Positions 1 through 6,444 are shown, counted from the first letter of the stretch. The stretch is DNA of 6,481 nt from Bacillota bacterium (GCA_023442905.1 JAEZWY010000058.1:1-6481); one strand, 5' to 3'. Notes: a model not told the origin generated them from the sequence alone. Numbers and translations: made by a program.

Positions 1-564
1 TCTAATCTAGCTGTAGTAGCTTTAGACCAACCATACATGATCCGTACATCCTATGAAGGGTTTGAGGCAAGAAATGAACTAGAGAAACAAGCCTTATTAA
101 ATTTACTCATCAACTATGCACAAACACCAATCGAAGGACGTCAGTCAGCCCTATATTTTGCCTATTATCATGATTTAAATAATATTGTGCACTTCATTAA
201 GCGTCTGCGGAACAAACGTTTAACGGATGATATGATTCCATTAGCGTATTTCACTACCCTAACGCCAGAACAAAGAGAGAGTTTCTTATTCTCTATGTCA
301 GAATTTGATGATTTTCCAGAAGCATACCGACCACGATTTACGCCAGATTCATTTGTGAAAGTTGTTTCTTATGAGGAATTTTCACAAAATATCCATGATC
401 GCTATAATTTGGATATGCCAGAAGCAGAACCATCTTACAGCAGGGCCGATGAAGAAGATGAAAATGAAAATATTAATAGCGAAGAAGACGGTCGTACAAA
501 TTCGGGTGATATTCATGATATTTCGGACTTTAGAAGAAATTCTGAAGATGACAAACCTGAATAA
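1..564 (+). CDS. Unrecognised protein with acidic C-terminal tail, 5' end cut off
   Basis: The reading frame is open from base 1 to the TAA at 562-564, giving about 187 visible residues. The first ATG in the window (base 37) has no Shine-Dalgarno sequence before it and the frame is open upstream, so it is probably an internal methionine and the true start lies left of the window. The visible part looks soluble, with no signal peptide and no membrane segment. It is rich in aromatic and charged residues in a probably helical region (for example YFAYYHDLNNIVHFIKRLRN). The last 50 or so residues are hydrophilic, with an acidic run (ADEEDENEN, then SEEDG) that is probably disordered. I do not recognise the family and assign no function. 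It is followed directly by a strong terminator, so it is the last gene of its transcript. Coding status is well supported by frame length and the terminator; identity is unknown. Confidence 0.8.
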   Translation, partial: SNLAVVALDQPYMIRTSYEGFEARNELEKQALLNLLINYAQTPIEGRQSALYFAYYHDLNNIVHFIKRLRNKRLTDDMIPLAYFTTLTPEQRESFLFSMSEFDDFPEAYRPRFTPDSFVKVVSYEEFSQNIHDRYNLDMPEAEPSYSRADEEDENENINSEEDGRTNSGDIHDISDFRRNSEDDKPE

Positions 565-570
565 GATAAG

Positions 571-633
571 CTATAAAAAAACAGAAGCACGGTAGCGAGG
601 AAAATTCCTGGATACCGTGCTTCTATTTTATAG
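571..633. terminator. Bidirectional rho-independent terminator between convergent genes
   Basis: A perfect 12-bp stem (583-594 AGAAGCACGGTA with 613-624 TACCGTGCTTCT) is flanked by a second matching pair (571-578 CTATAAAA with 626-633 TTTTATAG). The flanking A and T runs give a U-tract on either strand. The loop holds a further small pairing (AGGA/TCCT, 598-601 with 606-609). It lies 6 bases after the stop of the left gene and 12 bases after the stop of the regulator on the other strand, so it can end both transcripts. Confidence 0.9.
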
Positions 634-645
634 CCTTTAAATTCA

Positions 646-1578
646 TTAAAGAATGGTCTGCGTATTTTGTTGCGCATATTTTTTAGGAGAAGTATTATAA
701 ACTTTCTTAAATGAACGGTAGAAAGTAGAATAATCTCCGAATCCCGATGCAGTGGATACATCTTGTAAAGACATTTTATTGCTATTCATATTATTGATTA
801 ATTGTGCAGCATAGTCGGCACGTTTTTCAATCAAGTATTCATGGAAATTTTGATTCATTTCTTTACGGAATAATTTAGATAAATAATATGGCGAAATATC
901 AAATACCTGGGTAATTCGGTCTAATTGTAAATCAGATTCTCTAAAATGCTGGTCTATGTAGTAAATGATGTGACTAAAGTGTTTATCATCTTTATAGTCA
1001 CCAGACATTGATGGAATTTTTTTAGCATGGTAGACATTCATCAATGAATGGTATAGGTGATAGGCAGTTACGAAGGCAGTTTCTTCTACTTCTTCCTCAT
1101 TATAATTAAGAATTTTATTTAAATGATTAATTGTCTTATCTAGATTTTCTTTATCTAAACGGTAATGACCCGGTTCATTATAAAAGCGACTAATATCTTC
1201 ATAAAGATTGTCATTTACCATTGCATATTGATTAATCAAATTCTCAGGAACCATGCAAATATAACGGGTGTTATTAATACCTTCTTCACTAGACATCAAA
1301 TGCGGAACATTAGGTGGAATGATCATAATATCACCACTGTAGAGTGTGTAACTGGTATCATTCACGATAAACTGACATTGGTTACCTAAGTAGATTAGAA
1401 TTTCAAAATGGTCATGATAATGCATACCAGCAGTAATTCTAGAATATTCTTCAACGTCCATATCAATGAGTTCAAGTGAATCAATATTATTATATGATTT
1501 ACGCATCATTGTGCGTCGTTCGTCATGATAGCTGAGAGATAAATGTTTCTGAAATGTATTAACGGCAATTGCTTGCAA
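646..1578 (-). CDS. AraC-family transcriptional regulator with N-terminal cupin sensor domain
   Basis: The 310-residue protein has the classic two-part layout. Residues ~50-95 form a cupin (AraC-binding) domain, with the HYHDHFEI motif at 53-60 and the strand-turn pattern GDIMIIPPNVPH at 82-93. Residues ~200-303 form the AraC DNA-binding domain with two helix-turn-helix units: the first at ~218-252 (LDRITQVFDISPYYLSKLF), the second at ~270-302 with the family signature GFGDYSTFYRSFKKVYNTSPKKY. Such proteins are cytoplasmic and usually sense a sugar or similar small molecule through the cupin. The ligand and targets cannot be read here, and no transport or catabolic gene lies beside it. The start is TTG, chosen because GAAGGTG (1584-1590) sits 5 bases before it. 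The later ATG pair (codons 24-25) has no good Shine-Dalgarno, though it remains an alternative. The gene is divergent from the TPR gene and converges on the left-edge gene. Confidence 0.93.
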   Translation of the reverse strand: MQAIAVNTFQKHLSLSYHDERRTMMRKSYNNIDSLELIDMDVEEYSRITAGMHYHDHFEILIYLGNQCQFIVNDTSYTLYSGDIMIIPPNVPHLMSSEEGINNTRYICMVPENLINQYAMVNDNLYEDISRFYNEPGHYRLDKENLDKTINHLNKILNYNEEEVEETAFVTAYHLYHSLMNVYHAKKIPSMSGDYKDDKHFSHIIYYIDQHFRESDLQLDRITQVFDISPYYLSKLFRKEMNQNFHEYLIEKRADYAAQLINNMNSNKMSLQDVSTASGFGDYSTFYRSFKKVYNTSPKKYAQQNTQTIL

Positions 1579-1583
1579 GAGTT

Positions 1584-1590
1584 CACCTTC
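1584..1590 (-). promoter_or_regulatory. Ribosome binding site deciding the TTG start of the AraC regulator
   Basis: Read on the minus strand this is GAAGGTG, followed by A and matching the 16S anti-Shine-Dalgarno, with 5 bases to the TTG at 1578-1576. No site of similar quality precedes the ATG codons further in, so the non-ATG start is preferred. Confidence 0.65.
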
Positions 1591-1645
1591 TAATTTAAAT
1601 TTTCTTCATACAATTTATACTTTGCAATATTTAACTTATGACTAT

Positions 1646-1675
1646 AGTGTACTAAACTTCTACAAGCGGTTTCAA
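1646..1675 (-). promoter_or_regulatory. Possible promoter of the AraC regulator
   Basis: On the minus strand, TTGAAA (1675-1670) and TACACT (1651-1646) are separated by 18 bases, about 60 bases before the SD. The -10 box is a moderate match, so this is a candidate only. An 8-bp palindrome ACTATAGT (1641-1648) overlaps the end of the -10, and a cre-like sequence overlaps the -35 (see findings). Confidence 0.35.
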
Positions 1676-1732
1676 GACTTTTTATAATTTAATTTTAAGA
1701 AAGACATAGAGGAGTAAAAATACTGTAAAATA

Positions 1733-1741
1733 TGTTATAAT
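1733..1741 (+). promoter_or_regulatory. Extended -10 promoter reading toward the TPR gene
   Basis: TGTTATAAT is a perfect TATAAT hexamer with the TGN extension. There is no recognisable -35 at 16-18 bases, which is common for extended -10 promoters. A transcript from here would begin near 1748 and carry a leader of about 230 bases before the TPR start. A start nearer the gene, from TACAAT at 1911-1916, is an alternative. Confidence 0.5.
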
Positions 1742-1965
1742 TCTATTGGTAAATAAGGTCTTTGACAACCATATCCAATTTTATTCAGATGCAATATAGT
1801 ATTTTACAAGAAACAAGAAAAAAGCTAATATCGTTATCTGACAACCTTTCAGTTATAGAACGAAAGAGATTTTTAAAGGGTTTTTGGTTTCAATAACATA
1901 GAAAAAACAGTACAATAAAATTTGGTGTAATGAAGAACTTATTTTATGCTGAAATTTATTGCTTT

Positions 1966-1970
1966 AGGAG
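1966..1970 (+). promoter_or_regulatory. Ribosome binding site deciding the TPR gene start
   Basis: AGGAG lies 8 bases before the ATG at 1979. An in-frame ATG 33 bases upstream (1946) has only a poor AAG-type match before it, so translation most likely begins at 1979. Confidence 0.8.
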
Positions 1971-1978
1971 ACGAGCTT

Positions 1979-3064
1979 ATGGATAAGGATCAAGAAAAAC
2001 TTATACAAAGAATTCAAGCTGTGCCAACTGATGATTACAGCTACTGCATTCAAGTTATCTCTAAAATTTTAAGAGATAACCACAAACACACCAGCGATGA
2101 AGCTTTTATTAAAGCCTTCAATGAAGTGATGACAGAAAAATTCCCGAATCAATCAACAGATTACAATCAAATGATTGCTGAAATTAAAATGCAAGACGAT
2201 GCCGAATTCGTTAAACGCATTCGCAACATTACGGCAGTCGACCCAGTCCGTGCTAATTTTGAAATGTCATTATACATTCGCCGGATGGAAGACGATTTCG
2301 ACCGATTCACACCAAAGAAAAATATTAAAAATTTAAGTATTTATGATGAACTAGACCTTTTCCAATTTATCTATAATAATGATACAGGTTTAGAATTATC
2401 ACCAACTACGCGCGATTATGCGGGTATGTATGTGGAGTATGCCAAAGTGCAAATTAAAGCGAATGAATGGCGTGAAGCGATTGACTCATACCAACAAGCC
2501 TTATTATGGAATCCATATGATGTGGATACAATTTATGCTTTAGCAGAATTATATCAAGAGATGGAACAGTATGGGATGTCATATCCAACCGTTTTAAACG
2601 GCTTAACCTACTCCTTAAGAGTAGAAGATTTGGCCTATGGCTTTGCTTTAATTGGTGACTTTTACTATAGAAAAGAAGACTTTGAAAAAGCTTATATGTT
2701 ATACCACATTTCCTTAATGTGGAATGAAAATGATAATGCACGAGCAGGGTTAGAAGTCTTAGAAGAGTTAGGACGTGAGTGGCCAGAAGTATTAGAAGGA
2801 AAAGATCAGGAAGCCTTTCTAGACGATCTTGGCTTGAACAATTATCCATCAATGGATATGTTAACGGCTTTAAAAGAAGCAGCTTTCCGTTTTAACGAAC
2901 ATGACCAATATGAAGCTGCCTATGAATACTTAGCAATTTATGAAGATATTTTAGGTAATGTTGACCCGCAAGTTACGGCAGTCTTAGACCAATTAGAGGC
3001 GGATCATCCGGACTTATTGATGGAAGAACATGATCACGATTCAGACCATCACCATCATCCATAA
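1979..3064 (+). CDS. TPR-repeat protein with His-rich C-terminal tail
   Basis: The protein is 361 residues from the ATG at 1979, preferred because AGGAG sits 8 bases before it (an in-frame ATG at 1946 would add 11 residues). It has no signal peptide or membrane segment, so it should be cytoplasmic. Residues 1-140 are acidic and helical without a recognised domain. Tetratricopeptide repeats follow: ~148-181 (EWREAIDSYQQALLWNP) is clear, ~182-215 is weaker, and ~219-252 (LIGDFYYRKEDFEKAYMLYH) is clear, with more helical pairs to ~345. TPRs are protein-interaction scaffolds, so a partner rather than a reaction is expected; none is evident. The last 11 residues, HDHDSDHHHHP, are a natural His/Asp run of the kind seen in metal-handling proteins. 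No metal transporter or metallochaperone gene is nearby. The gene is followed by its own terminator and then purB. TPR assignment is firm; the cellular role is unknown. Confidence 0.9.
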   Translation: MDKDQEKLIQRIQAVPTDDYSYCIQVISKILRDNHKHTSDEAFIKAFNEVMTEKFPNQSTDYNQMIAEIKMQDDAEFVKRIRNITAVDPVRANFEMSLYIRRMEDDFDRFTPKKNIKNLSIYDELDLFQFIYNNDTGLELSPTTRDYAGMYVEYAKVQIKANEWREAIDSYQQALLWNPYDVDTIYALAELYQEMEQYGMSYPTVLNGLTYSLRVEDLAYGFALIGDFYYRKEDFEKAYMLYHISLMWNENDNARAGLEVLEELGREWPEVLEGKDQEAFLDDLGLNNYPSMDMLTALKEAAFRFNEHDQYEAAYEYLAIYEDILGNVDPQVTAVLDQLEADHPDLLMEEHDHDSDHHHHP

Positions 3065-3080
3065 AGAATAAAAAGTGTGC

Positions 3081-3125
3081 AAGACGAGACCTATGACCTT
3101 AGTGTTTTAGTTCTCGTCTTTTTGT
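3081..3125 (+). terminator. Rho-independent terminator after the TPR gene
   Basis: A 9-bp stem, AAGACGAGA (3081-3089) with TCTCGTCTT (3112-3120), extends past one mismatch by CTA/TAG. A run of T (3119-3123) follows. It begins 17 bases after the stop codon and separates the TPR transcript from purB. Confidence 0.82.
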
Positions 3126-3156
3126 GAAAAAATAATCCGTGTCAAAACTCTGCTTA

Positions 3157-3165
3157 TGATATAAT
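3157..3165 (+). promoter_or_regulatory. Extended -10 promoter of purB
   Basis: TGATATAAT combines the TGN extension with a perfect TATAAT. No good -35 lies 16-18 bases upstream. The transcript should start near 3172, leaving a leader of under 40 bases, which is too short for a purine riboswitch. Confidence 0.7.
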
Positions 3166-3208
3166 TGTTCCGTATAAAAATTGAGCGAGTGCCATAAAGG
3201 AGAATGTT

Positions 3209-4510
3209 ATGATACCTAGATATACCCGTCCTGAAATGGGGCAAATCTGGTCACAAGAGAATAAATATGCATCTTGGTTGGAAGTTGAAATACTTGCGAC
3301 TGAAGCGTGGGCTGAATTAGGCGAGGTTCCACTTGCGGATGCTAAAGCTATCCGAGAAAAAGCTACTTTTGATGCTAAACGCGTTGAAGAAATTGAAAAA
3401 GAGACCCGCCATGATGTTGTGGCTTTTACCCGTAATGTGTCTGAATCATTGGGTGAAGAACGTAAATGGGTGCATTACGGCTTAACCTCTACTGACGTTG
3501 TAGATACAGCTCAAGGCTACCAATTAAAACAAGCAAACGATCTTATTCGTAAAGATTTAGACCGATTTTTACAAGTGTTAAAAGCTCGTGCAATTGAACA
3601 CAAGTATACAGTGACTATGGGACGGACTCATGGCGTCCATGCTGAACCAACGACATTCGGATTGAAAGTTGCACGCTGGTATTCAGAGTGTAAACGTAAT
3701 ATCCAACGCTTTGAAGCGGCAGCTCGTGGTGTTGAAGCAGGAAAAATCTCAGGTGCTGTAGGTACCTATGCGAATGTACCACCTTTTATTGAAAGTTATG
3801 TGTGTGAACACCTTGGGATTAACCCCCAAGAAATTTCTACGCAAATTTTACCACGCGACCTACATGCAGAATATATTTCATCATTAGCTTTGATTGCTAC
3901 GATGATTGAAAATATTGCGACAGAAATTCGCGCATTACAAAAATCGGAAACGCGTGAGGTGGAAGAATTTTTCGCAAAAGGCCAAAAAGGGTCAAGTGCT
4001 ATGCCACATAAACGAAACCCAATCGGTTCAGAAAATATGGCCGGTTTAGCGCGTGTTGTTCGTGGCCATGTAATGACGGCTTATGAAAACATCACATTAT
4101 GGCATGAAAGAGATATTTCGCATTCAAGTGCAGAACGAATTATTTTACCTGATACAACAATCTTGGTAGATTACATGTTAAATCGTTTTGCAAATATCAT
4201 GGAAAAATTAACCGTCTTCCCTGAAAATATGAAACGTAATATGGATGCAACGCATGGCTTAATTTACTCACAACGTGTATTACTAAAATTAGTAGATGCA
4301 GGCTTGTCACGTGAAGCAGCTTATGACTTAGTGCAACCACTAACAGCCATTGCATGGGATGAAGGTAAGGGCTTTAAGGGGCTTGTCGAAGCCAATGCAG
4401 AAATTACAAGTCACTTAGACCAAGCAGCAATAGATGATGCTTTTGATTATCATTATCATATTCAAAAAGTAGATGAAATCTTTGAAAAACTTGGTTTAAT
4501 TAAAGACTAA
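3209..4510 (+). CDS. purB: Adenylosuccinate lyase
   Basis: This cytoplasmic enzyme of the fumarase/aspartase superfamily acts twice in purine synthesis. It splits SAICAR to AICAR plus fumarate, and adenylosuccinate to AMP plus fumarate. The 433-residue length is typical of the Bacillus-type enzyme. Active-site residues are in place: H68 in TRHDVVAF, H89 in WVHYGLTSTD, H141 in GRTHGVHAEP, and the signature loop GSSAMPHKRNPIGSEN (261-276) with its catalytic serine. These positions match the numbering known for B. subtilis PurB. The start is ATG with AAAGGAG (3196-3202) 6 bases upstream. The gene has its own promoter and terminator and is apart from any other pur gene in the window, as is common for purB outside a pur operon. 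Nothing suggests damage. Identification is secure. Confidence 0.98.
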   Translation: MIPRYTRPEMGQIWSQENKYASWLEVEILATEAWAELGEVPLADAKAIREKATFDAKRVEEIEKETRHDVVAFTRNVSESLGEERKWVHYGLTSTDVVDTAQGYQLKQANDLIRKDLDRFLQVLKARAIEHKYTVTMGRTHGVHAEPTTFGLKVARWYSECKRNIQRFEAAARGVEAGKISGAVGTYANVPPFIESYVCEHLGINPQEISTQILPRDLHAEYISSLALIATMIENIATEIRALQKSETREVEEFFAKGQKGSSAMPHKRNPIGSENMAGLARVVRGHVMTAYENITLWHERDISHSSAERIILPDTTILVDYMLNRFANIMEKLTVFPENMKRNMDATHGLIYSQRVLLKLVDAGLSREAAYDLVQPLTAIAWDEGKGFKGLVEANAEITSHLDQAAIDDAFDYHYHIQKVDEIFEKLGLIKD

Positions 4511-4536
4511 ATGAAGCCCATATTTTTTAGCTATCT

Positions 4537-4568
4537 AAAAAGGAGAATCCTACGATTCTCCTTTTTTT
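4537..4568. terminator. Bidirectional terminator shared by purB and the second AraC gene
   Basis: A perfect 13-bp stem (4537-4549 with 4554-4566) encloses a 4-base loop (4550-4553). A run of seven T (4562-4568) serves the plus strand and a run of five T (opposite 4541-4537) the minus strand. It lies 26 bases after the purB stop. One arm is also the last codons of the regulator on the other strand, whose TAG stop (4552-4550) falls in the loop. Confidence 0.92.
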
Positions 4569-5419
4569 GGTATCTCATGAGGTCTAATATGATAATGTTT
4601 AATGAAGGCTCTATAGAAGTTACTATAATCATTAAAGCCAGCTTTTTGCCAAGATTCAGTGATAGATAAACCACTTTCAATAAGGGTGTAGGCATAGCCT
4701 AATCTTAAATCCAATATAAATTGATAAATAGTTGAATGGAAATAAGGTTGGAATACCCGGTTCACAGTTGAAGTTGAAATATCGAATTTGTCTGCAATAT
4801 CTTGTAGGGTTAAATCTTTTCGGTAAGAATCTACAATAAAATGTTTAATTTCATATGCTAGAATTTCTCTCTCTGACATCTCTAAACGATTTTGGTTAGA
4901 GGCAGATGAAAGTCTACAAAGTTCAAGGAAAATGGTCGACACAATACTAAAAACCATTTTCTTTTGAATATTATCTTCAGGTCGTTTTAATTCCAATTGC
5001 AACTGAATCAAGGTCTGTAATAGATGTTGCCAGGTGACAAATGAAAAGCTGAAAACATGCGGTTCATCAAATATTTGTTTTACTTCAGGTGTTTCCACAA
5101 AGTCATTAGCAATTGCATCTATGTAAGGTTCGCCTAGAGATAAAAGGTAAGCATACACTTTTTCCTCAGATGGCTTAGGGGTATCTTCTTGGTGACCATC
5201 ATTTTTATCCGGTAAGATCAACCGTCGCATAATGGGTTCCGGTAGTACAATAATTTGGCGTACAGAGACGTCAATTTTCTTGTCGGCTAATTCAATAGTG
5301 AAGGGTCTTAAGGGAATTAAAAGTTCATTTCTATGGAAAGAAGAGCGATTATAAACGTCAACCATTTCTTGATCAACTTTTTTTAGTTTGATTCTAAATG
5401 GCAATGTTCCAGTTGGCAT
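4550..5419 (-). CDS. AraC-family regulator with atypical N-terminal domain
   Basis: The protein is 289 residues. The C-terminal AraC DNA-binding domain is clear. The first helix-turn-helix is at ~203-246 (LTLQDIADKFDISTSTVNRVF) and the second at ~251-282, with the family pattern GFNDYSNFYRAFIKHYHIRPHE. The N-terminal ~180 residues lack the HxH-type cupin pattern of the other regulator in this window. A charged, probably flexible stretch at ~70-88 (DKNDGHQEDTPKPSEE) interrupts this part, so it is a divergent sensor domain of unknown ligand. The start ATG has AGGAG 9 bases upstream (5428-5432). The gene follows dapA on the same strand after a hairpin and converges on purB, sharing its terminator. 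No clear promoter of its own is seen. A TATAAT at 5439-5434 is too close to the start, so some transcription through from dapA is possible. Targets are unknown. Confidence 0.92.
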   Translation of the reverse strand: MPTGTLPFRIKLKKVDQEMVDVYNRSSFHRNELLIPLRPFTIELADKKIDVSVRQIIVLPEPIMRRLILPDKNDGHQEDTPKPSEEKVYAYLLSLGEPYIDAIANDFVETPEVKQIFDEPHVFSFSFVTWQHLLQTLIQLQLELKRPEDNIQKKMVFSIVSTIFLELCRLSSASNQNRLEMSEREILAYEIKHFIVDSYRKDLTLQDIADKFDISTSTVNRVFQPYFHSTIYQFILDLRLGYAYTLIESGLSITESWQKAGFNDYSNFYRAFIKHYHIRPHEIPKKGES

Positions 5420-5480
5420 AAATCAAAACTCCTATTATAAATATTCAATCTAGCTACTACTTATAACCTGCGGAAATAAG

Positions 5481-5513
5481 AAAGGGTGTGCATTAATACA
5501 ATACACACCCTTT
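5481..5513. terminator. Hairpin terminator downstream of dapA
   Basis: A 10-bp stem, AAAGGGTGTG (5481-5490) with CACACCCTTT (5504-5513), encloses a 13-base loop 34 bases after the dapA stop. Read on the minus strand the stem is followed by TTCTTATTT, a broken U-tract, so termination of dapA may be incomplete. The plus-strand tail (TTTTAATA) is similar. Confidence 0.7.
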
Positions 5514-5547
5514 TAATATACCACAGTTTAGCTTTTAAATGGAAAGA

Positions 5548-6438
5548 CTAAATCAAATTCAAACGCTTCATTTCAGCTTCAAGTGCAGCTACGGTTTCTT
5601 CTTGTGCGGGCACAAGTGGTAAACGAACTGAACCAGTATCAAAACCAAGCATAGACATGGCTTTCTTGATTGGAATTGGGTTTGGTTCGCTGAATAAAAT
5701 ATCAATTAACGGTTTAAAAGCAGTTTGAATTTCAGCGGCCTTTTGATAATCACCATTTAGGGCATAGTGGGTCATTTCATGTACTTGTTTTGGTGCAATG
5801 TTGGCCAATACAGAAATCACACCTTGTCCACCTAAACTCATCAAAGGGACTACAGTATCATCATTTCCAGAATAAACATCAAAATCCGGACCCACGTGGA
5901 AGCGCGCATCAACAGCATTTGCCAAATCACCAGTAGCATCTTTAATGGCTACAATGTTCTCAATATTTTTTAATTCAGCCAATGTTTTAGGTGCAATTGA
6001 CATCCCAGTACGACCAGGTACATCATATAAAATAATTGGTGTGGTCTTAATGGCGTCTGCAATAGCACCATAGTGGGCTAACAAACCAGCTTGACTCGTT
6101 TTTAAATAATAGGGTGTTACAGATAAAATTGCATCGGCACCAGCAGCCACGCAGTCTTTGGTTAATTGAATTCCGTGAGCAGTATCATTAGAACCAGCAC
6201 CAGCAATTACAGGTACGCGACCATTCACTTGTTCAACACAAAACTTCACTAATTCAACTTGTTCCGCATCGGTTTGTGTAGAAGCTTCACCAGTTGTACC
6301 AGCAACTACAATCGCATCGGTACCATTTTTAATTTGAAATTCGATTAAATCGGCAAACACGTCATAATTGATATTTTGTTCTAATGAATTATCGTAAGGG
6401 GAAACAATTGCTACCGCAGAACCTTTAAAAATTGTCAT
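5548..6438 (-). CDS. dapA: 4-hydroxy-tetrahydrodipicolinate synthase
   Basis: This cytoplasmic class I aldolase condenses pyruvate with aspartate semialdehyde, the first committed step to diaminopimelate and lysine. From ATG 6438 it is 296 residues, the usual family length. Key residues are present: the GTTGE motif (47-51) with T48/T49, TPYY (108-111), YDVPGRTG (138-145) with Y138 and substrate-binding R143, and the Schiff-base lysine K166 in AIKDATGD. The start is set by a perfect AGGAGG (6445-6450) 6 bases upstream. An in-frame GTG at 6462 would add 8 residues and place that site inside the gene, so it is rejected. Related aldolases (N-acetylneuraminate lyase type) share the fold, but the GTTGE, PYY and PGRTG set favours DapA. 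Its promoter and any upstream partner such as asd are outside the window. A hairpin follows it. Confidence 0.96.
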   Translation of the reverse strand: MTIFKGSAVAIVSPYDNSLEQNINYDVFADLIEFQIKNGTDAIVVAGTTGEASTQTDAEQVELVKFCVEQVNGRVPVIAGAGSNDTAHGIQLTKDCVAAGADAILSVTPYYLKTSQAGLLAHYGAIADAIKTTPIILYDVPGRTGMSIAPKTLAELKNIENIVAIKDATGDLANAVDARFHVGPDFDVYSGNDDTVVPLMSLGGQGVISVLANIAPKQVHEMTHYALNGDYQKAAEIQTAFKPLIDILFSEPNPIPIKKAMSMLGFDTGSVRLPLVPAQEETVAALEAEMKRLNLI

Positions 6439-6444
6439 GAGAAT

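Larger units (their letters stand above)
1676..1978. other. Long non-coding interval before the TPR gene
   Basis: This AT-rich stretch shows no convincing gene. It holds an extended -10 promoter reading right (1733-1741), a 9-bp inverted repeat TGTAAAATA/TATTTTACA (1724-1732 and 1800-1808), and a direct repeat TGACAACC (1763-1770 and 1839-1846, 76 bases apart). There is a weak interrupted hairpin (TCGTT/AACGA at 1831-1835 and 1859-1863, with CTGA/TCAG inside). A second -10-like TACAAT lies at 1911-1916 without a clear -35. An ORF of 35 codons (ATG 1789) or 44 codons (TTG 1762), ending at 1896, lacks a properly placed ribosome binding site and is not called as a gene. Confidence 0.6.

Noticed and set aside
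362..595. 77-codon ORF on the plus strand
   Set aside because: It lies in another frame of the left-edge gene, overlaps the terminator stem and has no ribosome binding site; its Lys/Met-rich product looks like a frame shadow of an acidic coding stretch.
513..761. 82-codon ORF on the minus strand
   Set aside because: It overlaps the end of the AraC gene in another frame and runs through the bidirectional terminator; composition is not protein-like.
1165..1389. 74-codon ORF on the plus strand
   Set aside because: It is antisense to the cupin domain of the AraC regulator, with no ribosome binding site or family resemblance.
1762..1790. TTGACA (1762-1767) as a -35 box
   Set aside because: The hexamer is perfect, but the sequence 16-18 bases downstream (TCAGAT region) is a poor -10, and the nearby TATAGT (1795-1800) is 27 bases away.
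1946..1978. Upstream ATG of the TPR gene
   Set aside because: It has only a weak Shine-Dalgarno match, whereas the ATG at 1979 has AGGAG at ideal spacing inside this stretch.
2454..2852. 132-codon ORF on the minus strand
   Set aside because: It is antisense to the TPR repeats; the Leu/His/Ser-rich product is typical of an antisense shadow.
5434..5439. TATAAT on the minus strand as promoter of the second AraC gene
   Set aside because: A start 6-7 bases downstream would fall in the ribosome binding site, leaving almost no leader, and there is no -35 at the right distance.
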